Below the pieces are notes generated by a model. It was not told the origin of the DNA, did no database searches, and saw nothing but the letters and a program-made list of their open reading frames with translations. A stretch of DNA of 64,000 nucleotides from an uncultured Bacteroidales bacterium (GTDB lineage Bacteria; Bacteroidota; Bacteroidia; Bacteroidales; WCHB1-69), in contig CAMKLG010000002.1 of the NCBI GenBank assembly GCA_946413585.1, positions 1 through 64,000 of the forward strand, given 5' to 3'. The position numbers were made by a program, and so were the translations under genes. Below are positions 38,899 through 47,734 of the stretch, in pieces (within the stretch, counting starts at the first letter, position 1; each line of letters begins with the position of its first letter).

Positions 38899-39300
38899 AT
38901 GGAACAAAGTAACCCCATCGAAGAGGCACGGCGTTATGTGGCCAACGCGCAAGAGATCATACAAAAGTCCAAGTATGATCCCGTAACTAAGTTATATTTA
39001 GACAAGAAGTATGTCCGAATTGCGGGTGACACATTATGGAAAGGCTGTTTGATAGCATTGGATGCCGTGCTGAATGTGCGCCAAGGTAAAGGCCGTCCAT
39101 CAATCGAAAAGTATAGAAAGGCCGCCGCCCAGCGCGATGGAAGACTGTTGCAGCTTGTCAACACGGGCTATGAAACCATGCACTTGCACATGGGCTACGA
39201 CGGAACGAAAAACAAGAAGACCTGTGAAGGCGGTTTCGACATGGCAAACGACATCATTAACTATTGTGCTAAACTCTATCGCAACGTCGCCTGCGCGTAA
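38899..39300 (+). CDS. DUF5618-like protein
   Basis: MEQSNPIEEARRYVANAQEIIQKSKYDPVTKLYLDKKYVRIAGDTLWKGCLIALDAVL; TATTTTTG at 38866-38873. Confidence 0.75.
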   Translation: MEQSNPIEEARRYVANAQEIIQKSKYDPVTKLYLDKKYVRIAGDTLWKGCLIALDAVLNVRQGKGRPSIEKYRKAAAQRDGRLLQLVNTGYETMHLHMGYDGTKNKKTCEGGFDMANDIINYCAKLYRNVACA

Positions 39301-39312
39301 CTACTAACTTAA

Positions 39313-39338
39313 ACGGGGAACCCTTCCGAGTTCCCCGT
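39313..39338 (-). terminator. conserved-loop hairpin terminator, copy 1 (with flanking heptamers 39298-39365)
   Basis: Minus: ACGGGGAAC-TCGGAAGG-GTTCCCCGT then TTT; flanked by TAATGCA heptamers. Confidence 0.75.
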
Positions 39339-39354
39339 AATTATGCATTATGCA

Positions 39355-40416
39355 TTATGAATTAAGAATAAAGTACCCTCCTCTCTTTTTGCTGCCGGTG
39401 TATTCGATAAGCCCTTTCTTCTTGAGTTCAAAGAGGCAGCGATCCATGGTGGTCTGCGAATAGGAGGTGTGGGAAATGAGTTCCGTGGAGCGGCAACCGG
39501 GATGCTCTTTGATGTAGTTGAGTACAGCATCGAGCTTCTCTTTCGGCGGAACAGACGGGCCTTTTTTGCCTTTTTCTTCTTCGCTTTCCGGCTGTAACAC
39601 GTTCTTTTCTTCTATGTCAGCGTGCAGATATTCATCGATGGCAGCTGCAATCTGAGGGGCTCTTTTGGTGTCCAATGGGAATGAGAGGGGAACTTCTGTT
39701 CGAGACAGGTTCTTCAGGGTCACAGCCTTTCCGTCACATGAGGCAATGTACTGGTAAGGGACGATAACGGAGGCGGATATGCGGATAAACTCTTTGTCTC
39801 CAAGATGTTGCTCCAAGTATTTGATAGTACAATAGCGGGTGTATTTGATGCCATCAATCGTGTGGATTTCTGTTTCATTCCCATTTTTCTTACAGTAAAG
39901 GACCTTGTCTATGGGGATGTGCTGGCAGTTGTTTTTGTCATCGCAAACGTCAAGCATTCTGGCAAATTGATAGACAACCTTGCTCTCCGTTTCCAAAGAT
40001 TGTTGCAGTTGTTTTCTTTCTCTCAACACGTAAGCAAAGAGGTTGAAAGCGAGGTTGCGGAAAACAATGAGGGACAAAACCTCTGAAAAGAAATAAAAGG
40101 GACCAACTTTTTGGATGACTTGGGCACAACAATATGCGATAATTGTATGGCCAAGAGCCAGTTCAATGCTTCCTGCAACCAAACAAGCAATGACAACAGA
40201 AGACCAATACAGTGAAGTGTGGCTCCGATACAATTTTGGATAGAAAAGATAATAGTTGGCGTACAATGTGGCCAATAGCAATAATCCTGAGATATATTCC
40301 TTGGCCTGACTATCTAAAGGTGGACGAAGGAATGCGTTTCGGGGGAAGAACCACAGCAGTGCGGCGCAAAACAGGATATTCAGTAAAATGGTGACAATTG
40401 TTTTTTGCTGTTTCAT
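39355..40416 (-). CDS. membrane-anchored LytTR-domain regulator with C-terminal winged-helix-like domain
   Basis: Four predicted TM helices, LytTR-like VLYCKKNGNETEIHTIDGIKYTRYCTIKYLEQHLGDKEFIRISASVIVPYQYI, C-terminal LDAVLNYIKEHPGCRSTELISHTSYSQTTMDRCLFELKKKGLIEYTGSKKRGGYFI. Confidence 0.75.
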   Translation of the reverse strand: MKQQKTIVTILLNILFCAALLWFFPRNAFLRPPLDSQAKEYISGLLLLATLYANYYLFYPKLYRSHTSLYWSSVVIACLVAGSIELALGHTIIAYCCAQVIQKVGPFYFFSEVLSLIVFRNLAFNLFAYVLRERKQLQQSLETESKVVYQFARMLDVCDDKNNCQHIPIDKVLYCKKNGNETEIHTIDGIKYTRYCTIKYLEQHLGDKEFIRISASVIVPYQYIASCDGKAVTLKNLSRTEVPLSFPLDTKRAPQIAAAIDEYLHADIEEKNVLQPESEEEKGKKGPSVPPKEKLDAVLNYIKEHPGCRSTELISHTSYSQTTMDRCLFELKKKGLIEYTGSKKRGGYFILNS

Positions 40417-40462
40417 AATGTTGAACTTTGCAGTGGCAAAGATAGTCATTTTATTCCGTCTG

Positions 40463-40520
40463 TTAATACCCCAATATTCGTTTAATACCCCAAAATACCT
40501 CTTTGGTGTATTAAACGAAT
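40463..40520. promoter_or_regulatory. candidate operator: two direct copies and one inverted copy of TTAATACCCCAA
   Basis: TTAATACCCCAA at 40463-40474 and 40482-40493; ATTCGTTTAATACCCCAAA / TTTGGTGTATTAAACGAAT inverted repeat. Confidence 0.6.
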
Positions 40521-40694
40521 GTTTGTGCATAAGATGCTGATTGTCAAGTGCTAATCACCCCTATAAGGTTGTTGCATTTTGTTGAAACGTCATATTTTTG
40601 GTTGTGAGGGAACATATTTCTGCTGTGAAGGATAAAAATGTTCGGAGATATATGGTAATTTTGCGGCCGAAAAATCGAAAATTTTTTGTTGATT

Positions 40695-42167
40695 ATGAAA
40701 AAAAATAGAATCTTATTAGCTTTTCTGTTCCTGTTTTTCATGCTCCCGGGCCGCGCACAAACCCTTGTCCCGAATGGACCGGAAACCGAAATTGGCGACA
40801 ACACAATCGTCACGTTGATGTCTGAGGATGACAAATACCTCTATTTTTGTTCCAACGATAGGAATTATGATGACGATCTATGCATTACGGTATATGACAA
40901 AGAAAAAAATGCTGTCGTAAGAGAACATGAGATGGATGAAGATCTGCTGTTCAGAACCGCATATATGCAAGACAACAATGTAGTGCTAATGGGATCTAAA
41001 TATAACAATAAGACTAAAAGCATAGAGTATTTCCAGTGTTCATTCCCTGTTATGGGGAAAACGCCCCGTAAATTTATCAAAACAGTTACCTATAGCGTTC
41101 CTGCGGAGAACTCCAACCTCGTTTTTGCTGAAATCGTTTGGTCTCCCGACCACACAAAGATGGCATTTGTAACTTATACCCGTCCCAAAAGCAGCAAGAC
41201 GAAATCCTATTCGATAGATGTGAAAGTCTGTTCAACAGACGGAACCGAACTTATGAAAACCCAACGGCAACAGGATGGCGTTTGGCCCATGGGGAAAACA
41301 ATTTTTTTGACAAACAACGCCACAGCATACGTGATAGAAGAACGAACAATCAGCAAATTTGATGAAAACCCAAAAGAAGAATTGGGACTTGAAATCAAGA
41401 CAAAGGACCTTATTTACAGATATTTGACTATCACTTCCGATGGCGAATTCGCTCCGCCCGTATATTCAGACATCCAGATGATCAAACCGATTTCCGCTTT
41501 AACACCTAATGGTAATTTATACCTGTTCAGTGAGACCCCGTCGGGTGTGACAACTCTTGAGATAGACCAACAAGGGGAACTACTATGGCAGTATAGCTTC
41601 GACACAGAATTTCCCAAAGAGCCGGAAGGTATCACGTATGAAGATCGAGAAGAGGGGCTCTGTTTCGTTCCGATTCAAGTCCTGCCATTAAGTGATGGAC
41701 GGACAATCGTTTCCGGCACACAATACAAACGCCATGTTGAAAGTGGCGACCGTATTTACGTGTATTATGCAAACCAAAGCCTTATTTTATTCTTGTTCGA
41801 TAATAATGGAGAGATGAGTACGCAAGTGCTACCTTTTTCCTATTTGAGTTGGGATTTACAATTAAGCACTGACGTTCCATTGATAGAATGGGAAGGAAAC
41901 GCGTGGATAATGTATAATGGCCATAAAAACAATTATGGTCCTCAGAAAAGCAGTAAATGGGAAACACCGGACAAACACCAAAAATACTGTATCGCAATAA
42001 TAAAAATAGATGATGATTTGAATTGCGAATCATCAGCTCTCTACCTGCCCCCTAAAAACAACGTTGGCAATGAATATTATATGGGAATCATGCACGTCTC
42101 TGATGATGCCGTGTATTTTCTGAAGCATTGCTATGGGAACAATCGAATCGAAAAAATCATAAAATAG
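40695..42167 (+). CDS. hypothetical secreted protein
   Basis: Signal peptide MKKNRILLAFLFLFFMLPGRAQ; divergent from the LytTR gene. Confidence 0.7.
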   Translation: MKKNRILLAFLFLFFMLPGRAQTLVPNGPETEIGDNTIVTLMSEDDKYLYFCSNDRNYDDDLCITVYDKEKNAVVREHEMDEDLLFRTAYMQDNNVVLMGSKYNNKTKSIEYFQCSFPVMGKTPRKFIKTVTYSVPAENSNLVFAEIVWSPDHTKMAFVTYTRPKSSKTKSYSIDVKVCSTDGTELMKTQRQQDGVWPMGKTIFLTNNATAYVIEERTISKFDENPKEELGLEIKTKDLIYRYLTITSDGEFAPPVYSDIQMIKPISALTPNGNLYLFSETPSGVTTLEIDQQGELLWQYSFDTEFPKEPEGITYEDREEGLCFVPIQVLPLSDGRTIVSGTQYKRHVESGDRIYVYYANQSLILFLFDNNGEMSTQVLPFSYLSWDLQLSTDVPLIEWEGNAWIMYNGHKNNYGPQKSSKWETPDKHQKYCIAIIKIDDDLNCESSALYLPPKNNVGNEYYMGIMHVSDDAVYFLKHCYGNNRIEKIIK

Positions 42168-42180
42168 TGCGAGATTATAG

Positions 42181-42265
42181 TTTCCCCGCGTATCTTGCTT
42201 GATTATATCTCCGCGTATCTTGCTTGATTATATCTCCGCGTATCTCGCGTATCTACACGTATCTA
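42181..42265. repeat. about 25-nt tandem repeat CTCCGCGTATCTTGCTTGATTATAT with CGCGTATCT core
   Basis: ccccgcgtatcttgcttgattatat ctccgcgtatcttgcttgattatat ctccgcgtatctcgcgtatctacacgtatc. Confidence 0.85.
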
Positions 42266-42385
42266 TTAATAAAAAGCACTGAACCCATTAACGAAGGTGG
42301 TTGCCGATGTCTTCGTGACACGGACTTCCGCGAAGAGGATCACAATCATCTATATTATATCATCCAGAAGTCCTTTGAGAATAAA

Positions 42386-42604
42386 ATGAAAAAAGTATTG
42401 GTTTTAGTGTCCGCAGTTTTCATGCTGGCAGTTGTGTCCACCTCATGCAACAAAACGGGTTGCCATTGCTACGTCAAGACGGATGTCGCGCACATCACAC
42501 CACCCGCTTACGAAGATGAGACTTCAACCAAAGCTGAGTGCAAGGCCATGCAAGACAAGCTCAATGAAGAGGCAGGCATGGACTTCTACAGATGCAATCA
42601 GTAA
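42386..42604 (+). CDS. small lipoprotein
   Basis: MKKVLVLVSAVFMLAVVSTSCNKTGCHCYVKTD: lipobox STSC. Confidence 0.65.
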   Translation: MKKVLVLVSAVFMLAVVSTSCNKTGCHCYVKTDVAHITPPAYEDETSTKAECKAMQDKLNEEAGMDFYRCNQ

Positions 42605-42654
42605 CACAACGTATGACAGCGGCGGACGAAACTGACACGTCCGCCGCTTTTCTT

Positions 42655-42710
42655 TCCGCGTATCTCGCGTGGTTTTATCCCCGCGTATCTCGCGTATCTG
42701 CACGTATTGA
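42655..42710. repeat. second copy of the CCGCGTATCTCGCGTATCT(A/G)CACGTAT repeat
   Basis: ttccgcgtatctcgcgtggttttatccccgcgtatctcgcgtatctgcacgtat. Confidence 0.8.
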
Positions 42711-42762
42711 TGCTGCACCTTTCCAATCCCCGTAAACTACTAACTGCTAACTGCTAACTAAA

Positions 42763-42786
42763 ACGGGAGCCCTTCCGAGCCCCCGT
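42763..42786 (-). terminator. conserved-loop hairpin terminator, copy 2
   Basis: Minus: ACGGGGGC-TCGGAAGG-GCTCCCGT then TTTT; flanked by AACTGCT and CATTATG heptamers. Confidence 0.75.
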
Positions 42787-42823
42787 AATTATGCATTATG
42801 CATTATGCATTATGAATTATGAA

Positions 42824-43933
42824 TTACTCCCTCACTGCCACCTTCCTGAGGTAGCCGTCGCCGAGCTTCACTACGTAGGTGCCGCTGCTGACGGGGATGG
42901 CACAGGTGGTCGAGCCGTCGTCGGGACGGTGGGCGACCAAACGGCCTTGCATGTCATAGACCCAGATCGGTTTCGGGATCTCGACACTCACCATGATGGT
43001 CCCGGGACGGGTATAGACAAGGATGTTCTCCATCGAATAGTCCTCCACACCGTCGTTATAGGCGAAATAGGCCGTGAACGTGGTGTCGGAGGTAAGGACG
43101 ATGTTGCGCGGGTTCTCCGTGCTATTGTCGTTCCAATTCGTGAAGTGGTAGTTGGGGTGCGGTACCGCTTCGATGCTCACGGGATCGTCGTCTGGCCATA
43201 CGCCGCTGCCCGTCGCATAACCCATCGTCTCATCGGCGGATAGCACCGTCAGGGTGAAATATTGGGTGATATGCGTGCGCACGAACGTGTCGGTCTGCAT
43301 CACCGTCATCGGGGTGTTGGCACAGTTGGTGACGTAGTGGTCGATGGTGTGTGTGCCATCCGCTAATTCAAGCATGTCGAAGCTCATGGATACAGCGCCT
43401 CCTTGCGAGTTGAAGTCAACGGTCTGGAAATCACCGCCGTCGATACGGTAGTGGAAGGTGAAGGAGGTACACTGCGCAGGGACTGGCATCTTATAGAACA
43501 GGTGTTGCTCCACGCGGATGTCCGTGCCGACCATGCATTGGAGCGTGAGCGTATGCATGCCGACGGGCAGCGAGGAAGCGTTCAGCATCAGGGTGCCGTT
43601 GGTGAGTGTGACGTTTTGGGCATCCGCAGTGTTGTCGTCGAACCAGTATTTGTAGATGGCAGGGGCTGATGCAATGGAAGGAACGTGCAGGAAGAGGAAC
43701 GAACGGGGTGACGACCATACGCCGGCCGCGTCTTGGATGTGCAGGTTCAAGCAGTGCACTCCCTTGCTGAGCGTGGTGGCGTCAATTTGGAACTGCAGGG
43801 TGCTATTGCCGAGCGTTACCTCCTGAGCGGCGCTGTAGTTCTGGTCAAACCAGTACTTGCACCGCGTCAGGTTCTGCGCCGACAGCGTCCCCACGGCCAA
43901 CCATGCAACGATAAGGATAAATAATCGTTTCAT
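42824..43933 (-). CDS. secreted protein with InlB B-type repeat and T9SS-like C-terminus
   Basis: GSGVWPDDDPVSIEAVPHPNYHFTNWNDNSTENPRNIVLTSDTTFTAYF; C-terminal ILVYTRPGTIMVSVEIPKPIWVYDMQGRLVAHRP...VSSGTYVVKLGDGYLRKVAVRE. Confidence 0.75.
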   Translation of the reverse strand: MKRLFILIVAWLAVGTLSAQNLTRCKYWFDQNYSAAQEVTLGNSTLQFQIDATTLSKGVHCLNLHIQDAAGVWSSPRSFLFLHVPSIASAPAIYKYWFDDNTADAQNVTLTNGTLMLNASSLPVGMHTLTLQCMVGTDIRVEQHLFYKMPVPAQCTSFTFHYRIDGGDFQTVDFNSQGGAVSMSFDMLELADGTHTIDHYVTNCANTPMTVMQTDTFVRTHITQYFTLTVLSADETMGYATGSGVWPDDDPVSIEAVPHPNYHFTNWNDNSTENPRNIVLTSDTTFTAYFAYNDGVEDYSMENILVYTRPGTIMVSVEIPKPIWVYDMQGRLVAHRPDDGSTTCAIPVSSGTYVVKLGDGYLRKVAVRE

Positions 43934-43945
43934 AACGGCAGGAGA

Positions 43946-44978
43946 TTATTCGTTTACAACTTCGATGGTGACGGGGAGTTGACCCTGATCGTTGGTCTGA
44001 CCGCCGACGGTGATATGGCCGATGCTCGGGTTCAGGATTTTCGGATCAAACGGCATGGAACCACCATAGATGCCGATTTGCGTGCCGTCGCTGCCGAGAT
44101 AGGTGGTGGCCACGCCAGGAAGCAAGTGATAGTCGGCGTAAATAGTGACATCGAAATCGAAGCCGACAAACACTTGGTTGAAATTGCTGAAGTTGTACAG
44201 ATGATTTGCCTCCGCCGATCCTGCGGGATGGAAGAAATTGTTAGCATGGTGTGTGATGCCAATGCCATATTCGTGATGTGTGCAGGTGTTTTCTGGATCC
44301 GTGGCGATTGAAGACGAGGTGTCCCTAGGCACTAAAATACTATTAGTGGAATAGATCTGGTTGATGGCAGATGATCCCCAATAATTGTTGCAGTTGAATT
44401 TAATGATACAGTGGTCGAATACACATTCCCCTCCTGTAAAAGTAGTATAATAACTCGGATCGCAGACCACACTGTTGTAAAAATGGGCGTTTTGGAATTT
44501 AGATGCATTAAATGCCGGTATAATGCAGTGTACAATGTTGCAGTTGTTAATGCTTGCATTATAGTAGGGGACGTTGTCGAGACTAGCGATGAAGCACTTG
44601 GTGAATTGAAGATTCCATACGGTGTCGGGATGTACACCGTTGAGGTAGAGTCCTTCAAAAGCAACAGATTTTGTGGAATCAAAAATCTCAATTACGAAAT
44701 CGCCATTGATGAGCGTGCGGGTGACCCCAGTGGCGGTGTCGGTCATCATGCCAGCGCCGCGCACTGTGATGGCTTTGTGGGATGTCACAGGCGTTGAAGA
44801 CACCGGGTGAAAGGGTGATGATATCCTCGTCCTGGGCGGCATTGTAGGCGTTGATCAGCGCGTCATTGCCATAGAAAGGGGTCAAGTTCGTCCCATGTTG
44901 GAGCATGGCGATGGGCGCTTGCGCGTAAGTCAGTGCCATGCAGCAGATGGCCGCGAAAAGAAATAATGATTTTTTCAT
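43946..44978 (-). pseudogene. secreted right-handed beta-helix-like protein, frameshifted near residue 66
   Basis: Signal-peptide frame MKKSLFLFAAICCMALTYAQ...ITLSPGVFNACDI is joined to a different frame HKAITVRGAGMMTDTATGVTRTLINGDF; removing one base in GGG at 44779-44781 restores CDIHKAITVRGAGM. Confidence 0.65.
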
Positions 44979-45249
44979 ACTATTGATTTTTTAATGAATG
45001 GACTTCCTGTTTCGTCTGTTTCCCGCCCCATTATTTACAAAATTTGCAAAGTCCGTTAACAAAACATGAAAATGGAGCGTGTAAAAATACAAAAATTTGT
45101 GAATGCCAACAAATTTATTTTGTTTTATTGTAAATATCTGAAAATCAATGTTTTATATTGATTATTTCGGCACATGCAAGCTCAAGGGCGGCGAATTATC
45201 GGAAGATTTCTATATTCATCATTCATCATTCTGCATTCATAATTAAAAA

Positions 45250-45274
45250 ACGGGGAACCCTTCCGAGTCCCCCG
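45250..45274 (-). terminator. conserved-loop hairpin terminator, copy 3
   Basis: Minus: ACGGGGGAC-TCGGAAGG-GTTCCCCGT then TTTTTT; flanked by AATTATG and ATTCATC heptamers. Confidence 0.8.
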
Positions 45275-45310
45275 TAATTATGCATTATGAATTATGAATT
45301 ATGAATTAAA

Positions 45311-46621
45311 TCAGTGGTTTTCCTTAAACAGTTTCAGTCTTTCCTCCAAGATCGGGAACTGTCTGCGCGGGGTCAGGGAGACGCAGGCGCGGAGGCCTTC
45401 GCTGCGGTCGCTGCCGCAGGTGCTCAATGAGATGGCGCTGACACCGTAGTACAGGAATTCGTGCAGGAGTTCTTCGCTGCTCATGCCGGGATAGGCCACG
45501 GTGAAGTAGAAACCGTCGGCCAGCGGTTTGTCGCCGTCCTTGTCATAGACGATTTCGAAGCCGTTGTCTAAGAACATCTTCTTCATGATGGCGGCTTTTT
45601 CGCCGTATTCCTTCACGTCTTCGATGTAGTTGTAGGTGCCGTCGTTGCAGCCCTTGAGGATGGCGGCGAGGGCGTATTGTGCCGAATGGGCGACGCCGGA
45701 GCTGATGGCATAGACCGTGCCGTAGATGATGGCGCGACCCAGCTTCTTCATGCGGAAGTAGGGTTCCAGATCGTCGAATTCTCTGTTGTAGAGCTTTTTG
45801 GACATGATCATCAGGGCGATACGCTCACCGGCGTAGCTGAAGGCTTTCGAACCGGAGATCAGCAGGGCGTAGTTGTCGGTGTATTTGCCGACGCTCGGCT
45901 GGTAGGGCGGGATGCCCGGCGCGGAGATGTTCTGGCGGAAGTCCATGCCGAAATAGGCGAGGTCTTCGAACACGAACACGTCGTACTTGTTGGCCACGTC
46001 GCCGATGATTTGCAGTTCCTCTTCGGTGAAGCAGATCCACGACGGGTTGTTGGGGTTGGAGTACATAATGGTGTGGATGTTGCCCTTTTCGAGGTAACTC
46101 TCCAGCTTGGCTCTCAACTTCGGGCCGCGGTGTTCATACACGTCGAAAGTCTCGTATTTGAGACCCATGACGCGGTGCTGTTGTTTCTGCACGGGAAAAC
46201 CGGGGTCAATGAAGAGGGTGGTGTCGCGTTCTTTGCGGCAGCGCACGAAGGTCATGAAACCGGCCATGCCGCCCATCATGGAACCGACGGTCGGGATGCA
46301 GTTCTCGGGATCGACTTCAAGGTCGATGAAATTCTTGACAAAGCGTGCGGCTTCCTGCTTCAGGGCGGGGATGCCCTCGATGTCAGGGTAGATGGCGGCG
46401 ACGCCCTTCTTCAGGGCCTCGATCTGCGCCTCCACGCCCACGGAGCACGGCGGCAGTCCGGGAATGCCCATCTCCATGCGCACAAACTCCTTGCCTGAAG
46501 CTTGCTCGATTTCGTTGATCAGACGTTTCACCTCGCGGATGGAGGCTTTGCCAACGCTGCTGATGCCGCTTTCAGCGACTTTCTTGTCCACAATTTCTGC
46601 GGGAATCGGTGTGTTCTTCAT
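45311..46621 (-). CDS. PLP-dependent class I/II aminotransferase
   Basis: FVRMEMGIPGLPPCSVGVEAQIEALKKGVAAIYPDIEGIPALKQEAARF...YSNPNNPSWICFTEEEL...LLISGSKAFSYAGERIALMIMS. Confidence 0.88.
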   Translation of the reverse strand: MKNTPIPAEIVDKKVAESGISSVGKASIREVKRLINEIEQASGKEFVRMEMGIPGLPPCSVGVEAQIEALKKGVAAIYPDIEGIPALKQEAARFVKNFIDLEVDPENCIPTVGSMMGGMAGFMTFVRCRKERDTTLFIDPGFPVQKQQHRVMGLKYETFDVYEHRGPKLRAKLESYLEKGNIHTIMYSNPNNPSWICFTEEELQIIGDVANKYDVFVFEDLAYFGMDFRQNISAPGIPPYQPSVGKYTDNYALLISGSKAFSYAGERIALMIMSKKLYNREFDDLEPYFRMKKLGRAIIYGTVYAISSGVAHSAQYALAAILKGCNDGTYNYIEDVKEYGEKAAIMKKMFLDNGFEIVYDKDGDKPLADGFYFTVAYPGMSSEELLHEFLYYGVSAISLSTCGSDRSEGLRACVSLTPRRQFPILEERLKLFKENH

Positions 46622-46751
46622 ATTGATATTTAAGTGTTTATAACTTCAGAAAATTTTCGGCAAAGATACAAATTTTTCGGTAATACAACTGAACGCACTC
46701 TGGAGAGTATAAAATAAAACAACGTATAGGTTGATTATTCAGAAAAAAGTG

Positions 46752-46759
46752 TATCTTTG
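46752..46759 (+). promoter_or_regulatory. TATCTTTG promoter element for the toxin-like/XRE operon
   Basis: gtgtatctttgcagcg, 25 nt upstream of the ATG at 46784. Confidence 0.55.
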
Positions 46760-46783
46760 CAGCGATTATAAAAATTAAATATT

Positions 46784-47337
46784 ATGATGACTTTTGAAGA
46801 CATTAAACAAGACGGTCGTTTGTGGGCCGTACATTATGCTGACGAAGAGTTGAACGAATTGGACCGAGTTTTCACCCAATGGAATGATGCGTCATGGTTA
46901 TTAAACTTCTTCCGTGAAAACTTTAGTGACCTCGTGTCTTATTCAAAATAACAAAGCTGGATGAGGCGGTCTATGACACGATGGAAGATAGTGATGAGCT
47001 GGAATGCCTCATTTTGGATATCAACCCAGAGGCAAATTTGGACGAGCTCTTTCGCCCGCTTGAAAGTAGCCGTGCCACTGAAATGAAATTGGGAAGGGAA
47101 AAGGCTCGATTAAAAGACCGTTCAAACCATACCAGTTGGTTGCGCATCTATGCCATAAAACTAAACCCGGGCATATATGTTGTTACTGGTGGTGCAATAA
47201 AATTGACCCGCACGATGCAGGAACGTGAGCATACGCTCAAAGAACTGGTGAAGATGGAGAAGGTGCGGCAATATCTTGTCGCAAACAATGTGATTGATGA
47301 CGATAGTTTTACAGATTTCATCAAAGAAAAAGGATAA
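46784..47337 (+). pseudogene. putative toxin partner of an XRE antitoxin, frameshifted
   Basis: MMTFEDIKQDGRLWAVHYADEELNELDRVFTQWNDASWLLNFFRENFSDLVSYSK*, then in the next frame FKITKLDEAVYDTMEDSDELECLILDI...SWLRIYAIKLNPGIYVVTGGAIKLTRTMQEREHTLKELVKMEKVRQYL. One added T near 46942 restores SYFKITKLDEAV. Confidence 0.65.
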
Positions 47338-47341
47338 AATA

Positions 47342-47653
47342 ATGAAGACCGCAGCAGAACAAATAGAGTTTTTGGAAGAACATTCTTCGTCTGAACCTTC
47401 GAAGTGGCGCGAGAAGGCGGAATGGCGGAAGGCGAACCGCGACTGGCTCCGCTATTCGCAGAAAATCGCCATCGTTGTGGCCTTGTCTTTGGAAGAACTG
47501 AATATGTCCCAAAAGCAGTTGGCGGAACTTGTCGGCTGCTCCCCGCAATATGTTTCCCGACTGCTGAAGGGCGAGGAAAACCTTACTTTGGAGACGTTGT
47601 GCAAGTTGGAACGTGCATTGAACCGCCCCATTATGCAAAAGGTTTTTGCATAG
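47342..47653 (+). CDS. XRE-family HTH antitoxin/regulator
   Basis: LNMSQKQLAELVGCSPQYVSRLLKGEENLTLETLCKLERAL. Confidence 0.85.
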   Translation: MKTAAEQIEFLEEHSSSEPSKWREKAEWRKANRDWLRYSQKIAIVVALSLEELNMSQKQLAELVGCSPQYVSRLLKGEENLTLETLCKLERALNRPIMQKVFA

Positions 47654-47674
47654 CTTTATGGTGTTTTAAACAAA

Positions 47675-47700
47675 TAGAGACGTGCCATGGCACGTCTCTA
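47675..47700. repeat. perfect 26-bp palindrome TAGAGACGTGCCATGGCACGTCTCTA
   Basis: Reverse complement is identical; intergenic between convergent genes. Confidence 0.9.
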
Positions 47701-47734
47701 CATTGTTGAAAATCATTAAATTAAATCTCTTCTG

